Part shown: piece after piece, positions 47,163-58,269 of the stretch
How positions within the stretch are numbered: the stretch's first letter is position 1
Layout of the letters: every line of letters begins with the position of its first letter
Assembly: GCA_000697665.1 (NCBI GenBank)
Contig: KL197710.1
Location: forward strand, 542,078-606,077
From: Jaapia argillacea MUCL 33604
Lineage: Eukaryota > Basidiomycota > Agaricomycetes > Jaapiales > Jaapiaceae
DNA: 64,000 nt
Direction: 5' to 3'
Program-made: the position numbers and the translations under genes
The notes under the pieces: generated by a model
What the model was told of the DNA's origin: nothing
The model's input: the letters and a program-made list of their open reading frames with translations, nothing else
Databases searched by the model: none

Positions 47163-48594
47163 TTAGAAATCGCCAGTCCCAGATCTTGTCCGCTGTCGGA
47201 GAGCCCTCGCAGCAGTTGGAGCATAGGGTTTCGCTGCGGCTCTTCGCCGCCGTCGGGAGGCAGTGGTTTGTGTCGACGAAGGTCCAGACTCGGCGGGACA
47301 GAATGCGATTGAGCCTATAGAACGTCCTTGCGAAGGTCCTGCACAAGGGGAATGTGGTTGGGAGGCGACGTAGGCGAATGGAGAGCGCGGGGAATATGTA
47401 ACCGGGTGACTAGACAGCGGTGCAATGCTGGGAACGGTGACAGATTTGTGGATCGTGTCCTCCCTTTCATTGAGCACTGAATCAACAAGGATTTCCCCAA
47501 GAGAAAGCATCTGAGAGATGGGGCAGTGAAACACGGTGCAATCTTGAGGTCCAACATCTGTTTGAACCGACGAGGGGAGGCAACCATGACATGGAGATGA
47601 GCAGAGCCGATCTTGCGGCACGGTATATTCTCGAGTCCTATGATATGGCTCGAGAAGGCGTTGGTAGTAGAGATTTGAATGGTGGTTCATATATGCCCCA
47701 TACGATCCAACAGATTCTTGAATTCCGTGCGCTGGACCAATGATATTGGACAGGAAGTCATACATGGCCATTCGCTCGGCTTTTCGTAACGTGCCAAAAG
47801 GGAAAGCGCTTTCAGAGCATTCTTCTTCAGAACAGAACGTAGTGTCCCAGAGGAGGAGCGAGCGACTTGAGTTATTGATGATATGGGTTGTGGGAGTAAG
47901 GGACGACGAGTCGGTGACGGTGATGAAGGGTTGACCTGTTCCGAGGAAGTGGGAGATAGTAGAGGGATTACTTTCAAAGGTTGCATCTGGTGGACTTGAG
48001 TACAGGGCATCGAGGAAGGATCGCTCCGGAAAATGAGCCGCAAGTGGTACCGCATGTTCCGGATAGATAGGGAGATGAGAAGCTGGATGAGGGCCTCGAG
48101 GAGGAACGACCGGATGATATACCTCACATTCGAGGTAGCTGCTATTTTCGGAAGGGGTCGAAATTTGGGTGGATGTGTGATAGTTTGACTACAACGATTG
48201 TCAGTCATGGCCAACGAATCTCGACAGGGCAGAAAGAATTTACCGGGGAGGAAGATTCATATCGTTGAGATCCCGTCGGCACCCTCTTGTCTTCCTTCGC
48301 ACGCAAGCCTTTACCACGGAACCAGTCGTAGATATACCTGCGATCAACGGAATATCGGATTTGGAGCTCCTTCCTGACATCGTACGACGGCATTTCTGTG
48401 CCTCCAGGTATGACGAGTAAGTCCAGTTCGCGAATAAGTTCCGGTTCAAGACGGTTGGCAACAAGTCCAGCATTCTTGTTCTTCTTCTGCAAGCCAGTAC
48501 AAGATCTGAATGATAATGACTTGATTGGTGCCTTCGATGAGTTTGGGATGGTTCGAGTCGCCAGACTGTGCCATTGAGTATTCTCAGGGGACAT
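47163..48594 (-). CDS. Atypical homeodomain-like DNA-binding protein
   Basis: There are two exons, 48594-48244 and 48188-47163 (55-nt intron, phase 0), giving 458 residues. Residues of about 40-105 resemble the divergent three-helix homeodomain known from basidiomycetes: RLEPELIRELDLLV (helix 1), MPSYDVRKELQIRYSV (helix 2) and DRRYIYDWFRGKGLRA (recognition helix). The Trp-Phe pair of the canonical WFxNxR is kept, but the invariant Asn is replaced (WFRGKG). The rest is low-complexity, rich in Ser, Pro and His, with a basic C-terminal cluster (ASRRRRRAAAKPYAP) that should act as a nuclear localisation signal. It is probably a transcription factor, with unknown targets. The frame upstream of 48594 lacks an ATG before a stop, so an extra 5' exon is possible. 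Confidence 0.65.
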
Positions 48595-48949
48595 CGATTG
48601 TGTGGTTTGAAAGATGGAGGCGCAAGAGGTAGGTTGACAGTCCACAGGTGAAGTCGATTCGGAGGTTGAGATTAGCTGACGTATCTGCTACTAACGACCG
48701 CAATACCACGTGGCGATCCCGACGCACACGTCTCACATGGCCTCTCAACTATTGTTAAGTATAATAGCCAGTGCAACGATTGAGCAGGAGCAATAGGAGG
48801 TCGATAAGTCTGATCTCCCAGGCAAAAGTACAGAACAATGCCCGGCTCCTGGGAGATAGTATATACGAAAGGTCTGTTGATACAGTAAGAATGAACATAG
48901 CTCCTTCTAAAAGTACAAACTGGCTGCGAATACAACTGCATACTCATGG
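48595..48949. other. Intergenic between SKI2 and homeodomain-like gene
   Basis: About 355 bp. It may contain an unrecognised 5' exon of the homeodomain-like gene and the SKI2 3' UTR. No motif is identified. Confidence 0.4.
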
Positions 48950-51900
48950 TCAGTAGTGGGTGATGAGGTGGAAGTAAAGTAGCTCACTATCCCGCTTAAT
49001 CTTCAGCTGTGCCTCTTCCATCTTCTTCATCAATTCAGCATCCCCAATCACGCGAGCAGCGTCTCGGACTTCGCGACACGTCTCATCGAGTCGTGTGATG
49101 ACCCTGACAATCGTCCCTTCAGCCACATCCGTCAAAGCAGTGATTTGCTCAAAAGGCTACGCATAGTGGTCAGTGTAGATTGAGCGAGGAGGGTGAAGCA
49201 GCTTGCCATGCCCTTGGCCCATTCATACACCACCTCCATGAGCCCAAACTTTAGACTTCTGAATTCCTCGGCAGCTACTCTGTGTGCGTCTTGGATGGCG
49301 CTGACTCGATCACTGATGGCAATGATTGCGTCCCTCCCCTCTTCCAGTTTTGGTGGAATCGCAGCTTCGACCTCCGTCTTCTCCTGGAATACAAAGCAAG
49401 AAAGGAGCGCGACTACCTCTTCTGGATCGTAAGCAGCCAATGTATTTTCCAGTATGAGCTCCGTGAGGACCAGCTCATTCGCAGAGTTGATCTAGAGGAT
49501 TCGTTGAATAAAGACGAGGATGAGATGTTATACACCTACCTCACAAGCGACCCGACCTTTCAGGAGAACGGTGGAGTTCTCATCAATGAACTTCAAGCTC
49601 TGAAGAACTCCTATCCTTTGCTCATAATCAGGAATTAGCTCCAAGTTCTGGTCAGAGATGGCGAGCTTGAGAGAGGCGATGTCCGTTTTCAGCATTTTCT
49701 CCTTGTGAATGATGCCATACTGGAACGGAACTTCAGATTTGCATGCAGAGTCGAACCAAGAAGTAACGCACATGGTCGTTGAAATCACCGCAGAGGATGC
49801 AACTTTTGTTGGAGAGTCGTTTCTCCAACCCATCTCTGGATCGCAAGATATCTTGAAACTCCAGCGCACGCATTTTAGACCAATCAGTCTCAGGGATAGT
49901 CTCAGCTGTACACCACTCAGCGACCACAGCTTTCAGCCACTCGGCAGCTTCCTTCATGGGAGTGATTTTATGCCTTTCCACGATGGCGTCCACGTCAACC
50001 TGGAATTTCTCAAGGACTTGTCACGACAACCGAAGGGGAAATGGTTGCTCACCTTTGTAGAGCGACTGGTAACAAGAGAGACACTAGTTAACGGGACTCT
50101 CCTCAGTTCGTAAGTTCCATTTTCAACCTCAAGATCTTGGGGTGTCGGAGGCCAAAGTGGGGGTGGGGCTGGGGGTTCAGGTTCTGTGAAAGCGAGTCAG
50201 CAATGGTTTCCAGAGTAACTTGGAAAGATGTGCCTCGAGAACGACTCTTGGTTTCCGGGTCAACTAGCGCCAACGCCCAGTATGTCTTGACTTTATCGAC
50301 ACCCAACTCCATCACGGCTGGTTTTAGCAAAATCGCGGCGTTGGAAGCGAAATGCTATCGATGGGTATGAGACGCGACCAATCTGTGCGATTCGAGGAAC
50401 TTACACCATCTCGCAAAATAACCACACGACCCGAAGTAAAGGACTTGATACCATGAGGATGGCCAGAAGCCAGGGCCAAAAGTCTCCTGTTATAGTCCAC
50501 GAGATCGTATGAAATATCGTAAAAGATCTCTATATCCGGAGAGCAAATGTGGCAGGCTAGCTTCTGCAGTGACGCTAAGGATTTCTCGTGCTATCATGGC
50601 ATTGGCTCAGATTCGAATTGGACTGGGCCAATCACATCATACGCACCTCCGACACTTTCTTTTGCTGATCAGGCAAGAGCCTCTGAGAAGCGTTCTCCGA
50701 GAAACTACGCTTGATCATTTCTTCCACCTTCAACGCCTCGACACGAAGGAGATTGAGAATCATATTGTAAGTCAATCTGAACTGAGATTGTAACTTTGAA
50801 GGAGTCCCGAGGATCATCGTTTGCAGAGTTGTTTGCTGAAAAGTCGAATATGAGACAGTAGTTAGAAGATGCCAAACGAGAGGACTTGCCTCGGGGAGGT
50901 TGTCGCTGGAAAGGATGATTACAGTCCCTGTGGTATCTAACCCACGACGACCTGCGCGACCCGCCATCTGGGTATACTCACCAGGTAGAATATCTCGGAA
51001 GCTTCGACCGTCGTGCTTTCTGATTCCGGAAAATACAACACACTTTGCCGGCATATTGACACCCTATATCATCCATTGTGTTAAAGTGGGTTTCGAACTA
51101 GGAGAATCATAGCGTACCATGGCGAATGTTTCAGTGGCGAATAATACTTTGACCAACCCTCGGGCGAACAGGATCTCGACAACCTGTGACTGTATTGGAT
51201 ACGATCGTGCACATAAATGTGGATGGCCACAAACCTCCTTGACAATGGGTAAAAGGCCACCGTGATGGACACCAATCCCCCTTGACAACAAGTCTCGCAT
51301 CCTCCCGATCTGAGGTAATTTGCGATCTGATCCTACAAAACAAACCTACGTCAGGCAAGCCTACCTAACAAATCTCCATCAACTCACCTTTTAACCGCGA
51401 AAGCGCCTTCTCGATCGTAACATGGACCTCACTCTTCTCCACCGCAGTACACAGATCAAGGTTCACAAGCGTACCAGCGTTCTCCTCACATCGCTTCTTC
51501 GAGAATGTGAACACGACGACAGGTAACAAAGATTTCTTCTTCAGGTTTCCAAGTAGGTGAACATATAGACTCTTATCTGCGGTTTGATGGACTGTACGAG
51601 GGGCTCCACCGCCTCGGAACGGCACAGCACCGCGTTGAGGGCCACCTCGACCTGGTGCACCACCACGTTGTGGCTGCTGTCCCCTCTGTCCGCGTTGTGC
51701 AGCAGCGCCACCTCGAGCACCGAGTCGCTGGACAGGTGGGAGCCCTGCCGCCTCGCGTTCCTTGTCTTGTTTCCGTCGAAGAGCCTCACCGGCATCCTTG
51801 TACCTAGTCAAGTCAATGAGGTGCTCGCGATTAAACGAAAGCGAAAGCGAACCCTAATCCGAGGAAGTTTCGCTTGGCGTCCACGATCTTGTGCAAATCA

Positions 51901-53761
51901 CGTCCTGCATAGAGGTAATGTTCTAGCGGGACAGGTCTTTGCGCGGTTGATATTACATAGATGTCCTTTTTCTTTGTGCGCCTAAATCTCCGGTGTTAGT
52001 TTGTGGGAACACCAGGGGAGAAACGCACGCACCCGACCCAATCCGCGAATTCTTTTGTGTTGGGGACAGTCGCAGACAATAATATGATGTTCACATGGTC
52101 TGGAAGCATGATGATGACTTCCTCCCACACCACACCTCTCTATACAAATCGAGCCTCCTGTGAATACGCACCCCAGGCTCTCGAGGGAAAGGAGATTAAA
52201 CCCACCTCGGCGTCATTAACATAATGGACTTCATCAAAGATGACAAACTCAACGTCCCTGATCAAATCAGCACCTTTATAAAGCATACTCCTCAAAATCT
52301 CAGTCGTCATAACCAAACATGCTGCTTCTGGGTTAATTTGGACGTCGCCCGTCAAGATACCAACAGAAGAAGACGAGAAGGTCGTCTTGAAGTCGCGAAA
52401 TTTTTGGTTTGAGAGGGCTTTGATTGGGGATGTGTAAATAGCACTGTATAGTAGATTTAGTACGAGGGGTGACAATGTAGATGAAAGGATGGACCGTGTC
52501 ATATGCTTTTCGGCCAGAGCTATTGCGTATTCTGCTACGACAGTCTTGCCTGCTGAAGTATGTGCTGCCACGAACACCGAATCGCCCATTTCGAGGTGGT
52601 AGACGGCTTCTTTCTGGAATGTATCCAGTTCGAAAGGGTACTGAAATGGAAAGATTTTCCAAATGAGTAACTGAAGGAACAGAGAGAAGTAGGAGGGATA
52701 AATGTTACCTTGTGCGCCATTTGGGGCACCAGTTCATAGAAGTTGGTCATTGGTTTGTTGATGTCCACTACGTGAGCCCAGTCTCGCTTTTGGACTTGTG
52801 TGCGTCGGCCAGGAGGATGGGTAGACGGAACGGGGTGTAGATGCTTTCTCTAAAATAATATTATGAGACGAACCGGAGACACATCTGAAGCAACTCACCG
52901 AGGTTGGCAAAAGGTCGTCAATCTCGGACTCTTGCGGTACTTGTACCTCAGCATCAAGATCTTCGTCAATTCCGTTCGATCCACCGTTGGCCTACAGAAT
53001 AATAAGTTCCACGCTTGCTGGTCCTTGACCTGAACATACCATGCCATCATCTCCACGAACGCGACGATGTAAGATACCGTCCAACTCAGCCAAAGACTCG
53101 TCCTCCTCTTCATCTCCCGGTAGCCGCAAGCCTCTCGTGAAGCCCGGCGGGATCGTCCTCAGACCAGATGAACCTGAGGCGATGCCGAGCACATCGTCTG
53201 ACTCCTTTAAAACCGCATCCAATCCTCCAGGCCAAAAGGGGACATATCCTGATTTTCCTCTCACAAAGCTCTTGATAGGTGCAGGAGCCCGATCGAGAGA
53301 AGTAGATGTGAGACCAGTACTAGCCCGTATATTGGGGACCTGGTAACAAGACATGAGATCAGAGGCATGATCTGAAGCAGAGAAGCAGAATCCTTTACCT
53401 CAGCGTACCCTGTCACTCGTCCCTCGAGCCCTGTACGGATGAATGTCAAACTGGTTGGTGGTGGTGAAGGAGACACTTTCAAGAGAGCGGGGATGGAAAG
53501 CTTGTGATCCCAGTGTCTTTTGGTCAATCGATATCATAGGGTAGAGTTTGGATATGGGTAATTCCCGTACATTTGATAGCTGGGCAACCAATGACTAGGA
53601 AGCCTGTCTTTCGGTAGTAGCAGTTTGGCTTCAATCTCTCTGTGGACCTCTTCTCGCGTGGGCAGACCATTTAGGCCAAGGCTCGATAGAATACTTGCAG
53701 CAGCGTCTGGATGAGGATTAACAATCAGGTCTATGATTTTTTCATGCTCGGACGGATCCAT
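48950..53761 (-). CDS. SKI2: SKI2-type DExH RNA helicase (Ski complex, cytoplasmic exosome cofactor)
   Basis: A many-exon gene from ATG at 53761 (MDPSEHEKI) to the stop at 48950, roughly 1,250 residues. Helicase motifs in order: Walker A AHTSAGKT (near 52.55 kb), [27 protein letters not shown] box (near 52.24 kb), LLSATVPN (near 52.07 kb), the TETFAM of motif V (near 51.13 kb) and [12 protein letters not shown] (near 50.96 kb). The N-terminal arm with LPPGFTRGL-like text ([11 protein letters not shown]) and the C-terminal winged-helix, ratchet and DSHCT-type region are present. Family knowledge: Ski2 with Ski3 and Ski8 unwinds and threads 3' ends of mRNA into the exosome, and in yeast it represses dsRNA virus RNA. 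The insertion between the two RecA lobes is short and extremely Arg/Gly/Gln-rich (about 51.6-51.75 kb), unlike the long folded arch of Mtr4. That contrast and the DEVH box favour SKI2 over MTR4. Confidence 0.93.
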
Positions 53762-54584
53762 CTGGATGAGAAGACGCAGTCAAAGCCAAGGTGTCGAAGT
53801 TGGAGAGGAGTGGTGTCAAAGACAAATAGAACGGTGCATCTTAACATTGAGTTGTTGAGTTGTCAATTTGTCGATGTTATTGCAAGAAGTGAACAATATC
53901 CAGAACTTTGCTCCACTCTTCTTTGAATCTTTCATTTTGATCAAGGCACCATTCGCACCATACTCCTCCGGAGAAGTACTCTAAGCATAGTACTGAGTAC
54001 TGAGTACCGAGTACCGAAGCATCAAGCATGACATCACTGGATGAAATACAAGGCTGAAATTGGGACTTCTGCTTCCCTCATCCCGCCATTCCAACGACCC
54101 ATGGCTCCAGTTAGACTCAGAGCTCAGGCTCGAGAGACAGAGCTGCCGCCTCGGCGCGCCCACGAAGCTCCCTTCGATCACTCATCGACTTGGCGACGCT
54201 AGACGCTGGAGCTCCAGATTTACAATCCCCCACTCATCCCACATCCAAAACCATGTTAGTATTATGTTACTTATTCCAGCCTCTCCCCCTTCTGGCAATC
54301 CATTCATATCAGCCCAAGACATGTTGCGTGGGCATTCACTGATCCTCTTGGTTTGGCGCGGAGACGGTTACGTTCCACGTTCCACATATCGTCGGTATGG
54401 CCGAAGGTCGCACCACCGCCTTTCGTGATGAGGTGAGCTATTTTCATTCCATCAAACTTCTTTGGGACTTATAGGCAGCTCCTTGCAGGAGAATTCATTG
54501 TGTCAGTGTTGAGATCCTCCCTCGCCCGCCGTCCATTGCTCCACTGTCACCATCCCGCCGCGCAAATTGAAGAAATATCAAGGG
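53762..54584. other. Divergent upstream region of SKI2 and membrane-protein gene
   Basis: About 820 bp. It contains a short imperfect 7-bp tandem repeat at about 53,989-54,017 (TGAGTAC units). It probably also contains an unresolved first exon of the downstream plus-strand gene, somewhere in 54,250-54,440. Confidence 0.4.
53989..54017. repeat. Short 7-bp tandem repeat (T/C)GAGTAC
   Basis: Three to four adjacent units read TAGTAC, TGAGTAC, TGAGTAC and CGAGTACCG. GTAC is self-complementary, so the units form closely spaced small palindromes. The repeat lies about 230 bp upstream of the SKI2 start codon. Confidence 0.8.
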
Positions 54585-56310
54585 ATGGCAACTCCGTATT
54601 ATTTTACTGTCGATGATACCAGTGCCTTCTTGAATTACACTCCCTTTGGTTCGTTCCTGTCTTTTTCCCCGACATTCTCCATCTCATCGAATCTGCTCAA
54701 CATTCAGCCGATGGAGATCTCATTGGAGGTTGGCAAACATGGTACACGGGAACCGGTTTATATCCCCAACCAGGTGTAGGAGGTGACCCAGGAGCTGGAG
54801 ATTCATACCACAACACTTCCCACCCCGGCGCTAGTGTATCCATGAATTTCTTTGGTTGGTTCATTTCCCCCTCTTCGTTGAATTGCCACCGATGGAACTA
54901 CTTTAGGCACTGGGATCACATTGTACGGCCAAGCAAACTGTTCATATCAAGTTACAGTCGATAGCCAAGTAACAAACCAACCGCCCAATACAGGCAATGT
55001 TCTCTTCACCGTGGACGGCCTGACTGAAGGGACGCATTTTGTCACGCTCACTGCTCTACCGACAGCAGGCAGTACTGAGCAGCTTGCATTCGATAACATG
55101 ATTCTAATGAACTTAATGCCCTCCAAGTACGAGTGCTTCTCACCTTCGCCCGTTAATGTTTCACCTATATCATACTAGTGATGGCCCTCTGTCTCCCACC
55201 ATCGTCGATAACACGAACACCGCGGCTCTGACGTATTACGGAAGTTGGACTTCTAACTTCAACGACAAGATCCCCAACTCCACCCATCCTTCCGAATATC
55301 ACGAAACCAAAGCCGGTGACGCCTCCGTTGCATTCAATTTTACTGGGACTGCCGTCGTGGTTAACGGCACTGCAAACTGGGGAAACTGGGTGTACGAGGT
55401 CGTAAGTACCCGGTTTTGTCGGATTCCCAATCCCTGTTTATCTACATTTCTTTTTTTGACAGAGCCTGGACGGCCAGACCATGACGGCGAATGGAAGTAC
55501 GTGGTGGATCGTCCCTGACTCCTTGTTATTCTACAAGGACGGTTTGGACCCGAACACTACCCACCTCCTCAACGTCACCAACGTCAGCGACCAAATGAAT
55601 TTTTGGTTAAATACTATCACCGTTTACAAGCCCGCCACGCTTTCGAACACCAATCCCTCGTGAGCCGCCTCCATTATATTTCTAACGAGTGGATAAATTG
55701 CTCACTTTGCCAAATGCATTTCAGAAACAACAATGGCACTCATAAGTCCACCAACCCAGGAGTAATTGCAGGCCCAATTGTGGCGGCTGTGGTTGTCATA
55801 GCCGCTCTCATCTTCGGTTTCTTCTGGTGGAGACGTTCCCCCAAACGGGTCTCATGTGCCGAGACTGGCCAAGGCCGAGATATCCTCGGAGGAGACGACG
55901 AACCAAACACGATAGTTCGTCCATTCTACCCCGAAAACCTCGTCAATGGCGGGAACGTGATCTACTCAAATATTTCTGCCACTGGTTCTGGCACCGATTG
56001 GTCACGACCAGGAGCAACTATCCGGGAGAAGAGCAATGTCACCTTGTCATACGGTCCTACCTCTACCAATTTTCAAAACACCGGGTATCAGGGACACGAG
56101 AGTAGACCCTCTACTACTTTACAAACCGAGACCGTTGACACTCAGCCGATGACGAATTCGGGGAGTGTGCGTGCGTTGCCCTCTCCCCCACCCCAGGCAG
56201 AGCATCCACCCGTTGATGTTGATCGGATTGTGGAGATGGTTGCTCAGAGGATTGACCGATCTCCCAGGAGTCACGATCCTTCTGCACCTCCTCCAGAGTA
56301 TCGTGGTTAG
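54585..56310 (+). CDS. Single-pass membrane protein with duplicated extracellular beta-sandwich-like domain
   Basis: Exons recognised: 54585-54648, 54708-54854, 54907-55126, 55179-55401, 55463-55659 and 55725-56310. From the ATG at 54585 they give 478 residues. Two homologous extracellular units occur: residues of about 5-140 (VDDTSAFLNYTP, NTSHPGASVSMNFFGTGI, LTEGTHFVTLTALP) and about 150-310 (VDNTNTAALTYYGSW, AGDASVAFNFTGTAVVV, NTTHLLNVTNVS). There are many N-glycosylation sequons, then a TM helix (VIAGPIVAAVVVIAALIFGFFWW). A stop-transfer RRSPKR and a Ser/Pro cytosolic tail follow, with a final helix (DVDRIVEMVAQRI). This architecture is common in mushroom genomes. The repeats resemble jelly-roll carbohydrate-binding folds, but the ligand is unknown. 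No signal peptide precedes the first unit in this model, so an additional 5' exon with a signal sequence is likely. Confidence 0.75.
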
Positions 56311-56646
56311 AATCGTCGCAGTACCCACATTTCAGTGACTTAGGGTGGTTCAGGTTCGATTCACGTCGTACTTTCTTCGTGATTTTGTGGACTATCGTTA
56401 CCGTTTCTTCATCGCACTGCTAGCCTGAGATCTTCCCCGCTTTCATACCTCGGGGGAGGCGGTGGATGAAGATATGTTTGTAATGTGTAGACGGCTCGGC
56501 AGCGCCGGTGTACCATCTATACCTTGTGCTTCCGTACTCCGAATTCATGTCAACCTCAATATGCTTCGCCGAAAAGTGTCATTCAATCTCCAAGGACCTC
56601 TCCAATCCCTCCAAGCACCGGATAGTAATACGATCTCAGCTCAAAC
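56311..56646 (+). other. Intergenic
   Basis: 336 bp between two plus-strand genes. No coding signal is seen. Confidence 0.5.
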
Positions 56647-58099
56647 ATGACTGCCGAACGTGATCTTGTTCGTGTCGACCACCTCACTATAACCTTTCTC
56701 GTTGATAACACTATCGAATGGTATGCGTTCCGGTTCTCCTGGGCATCGAAGCCAATCAGTTACTTACCAACACGATGCTGCTCCTCTAGGATGACCAAAC
56801 TCCCTCCGGGATTCAGACATGAGCTTCGACATCGTATCATGGACGATCCCAAGGTCGACACTCGCACTGGGTTGCCGTTCGTCGATCTAGAGAGCTACTG
56901 CTGTGGTGCGTTACTTCCCAGATTCACGTAGCAGTGTTCCATCTCTCAATACGAAGGCGTGCAGGCGCGCATGGTTTCTCCGCTCTGATTGTGAGTGTCA
57001 CTCAGATTGATTTACCGCTACAGTCGATCAATCTGGGATGTAGGAAACGTCGATTGGAGGAGAGGACAAGCAGTACACTCTCTTTGACACTGGCCCGGAT
57101 TCTCGTTCTCTCGTCAGGAATGTACAAGGGATGAAGACACCAGTTGACAAGATCGGCTGTGTCGTCCTATCGCACTGGCATTCTGATCATTCCGGGGGCC
57201 TTCTATCCTTCCTTCGGTATCGCCGAGAGTATATGGCGAAGGAACAGATATCGGAAACTGGTCAGATTGTTATAGACCTCCACCCCGATCGACCCCTTGC
57301 CAGAGGGATATCTCCTCCTCCCTTTGATAGGGTCATGGCACGCCTTCCGGACGATCCTACATTCGAGGAGATCGAGACCGCAGGGGGTACGGTACAATTG
57401 AACAAAGTTGGACATCTTGTGGCCCGTGGCACTGTATACGTCAGTGGGGAGATCCCCCGCGTTACCTCCTACGAAGCAGGCATTCCTGGCGCTAAACGCT
57501 GGTTCGAGGAAGCTGGAACAGGCCGGTGGGAAGCGGAGCCGGTTCGTTGTAATTTTTGGATCTGTGTTTGTGGTTAAAACGACCTTGCGCACAGCACGTC
57601 ATGGATGAACGATATGCATTGATAGATGTGTTGGGAAAGGGTTTAGTTATCTTCACCGCGTGGGTTCAAATTTTTGAATCCCCCAACTTAACCCCTCATG
57701 TGCCGTCGTAGATGTTCTCATGCGGGTGTTGTCAATGTATGCCGGGATGCTGTCACGAGGTTCAATAGACCGATCCATATGGTGAGCAAGTCGATTACCT
57801 CAGTCCTCGAACGTTCGTTCTTGACCTTCACCCTTCTCAATTTGTAGGTTATTGGCGGGCTTCACCTTGCCGGACCGGAATTCGAGCCCCGGATTGGCCC
57901 TACGACCAAGTTCTTCTCGACGGACCTTCGCCCGTCTCCCACTTATGTGCTTCCCATGCACTGCACAGGATTTGCGGCAAAGGTGGCTTTGAGGGAAGCC
58001 CTGGGAGATGGCTGCGTCCCTGCAGGTACCGGTATCAAGGTGGACGTCAAAGGAGACAGAGACTTCGACCCTCGGTTGCCTCCTCCAGTAATGGTTTAA
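56647..58099 (+). CDS. Metallo-beta-lactamase-fold hydrolase (COG1237-type)
   Basis: There are seven exons: 56647-56720, 56790-56905, 56965-56990 (26 nt), 57044-57541, 57595-57659, 57712-57781 and 57848-58099. They give 366 residues. The MBL metal ligands are in place: SHWHSDHSGGL (HxHxDH), ACSHAGVVNV (third His) and MHCTGF (final His). Further signatures are TLFDTGPDS and IGGLHLAGP. These fit the cytosolic MBL subgroup annotated as 7,8-dihydropterin-6-yl-methyl-4-(beta-D-ribofuranosyl)aminobenzene 5'-phosphate synthase-like, whose real substrate in fungi is unknown. No targeting signal is visible. The exon 3/4 acceptors were chosen by frame and by restoring the GAHGFSALI and IGGEDKQYTLFDTG segments. 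It converges on the DUF6534 gene with 170 bp between stops. Confidence 0.9.
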
Positions 58100-58269
58100 A
58101 AATGTACAATGAGGCGCAGCGTCAAGAAGCAGTGTACAATCTATGTAGCGTGTATCAAAGAGACTATCAAATCCAGATGCGATTATATTTACTATTAGTC
58201 TAGCAGTCTCCATCACTTATGTGGGGCTCCCTAAGACAGCAGAATTGCAAGGTTAAAAACCCTAGGCAT

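Noticed and set aside
48950-53761. Reading this helicase as nuclear MTR4
   Set aside because: The region between the helicase lobes lacks the long folded arch of MTR4, and the motif II is DEVH with a SKI2-like N-terminal arm.
56340-56375. Sequence resembling a tRNA T-arm (GGTTCGATTC)
   Set aside because: No matching acceptor stem, A box or anticodon arm at the right distances.
57800-58216. Minus-strand 138-codon frame
   Set aside because: It lies antisense to the last exons of the metallo-beta-lactamase-fold gene, which contain the required metal ligands.
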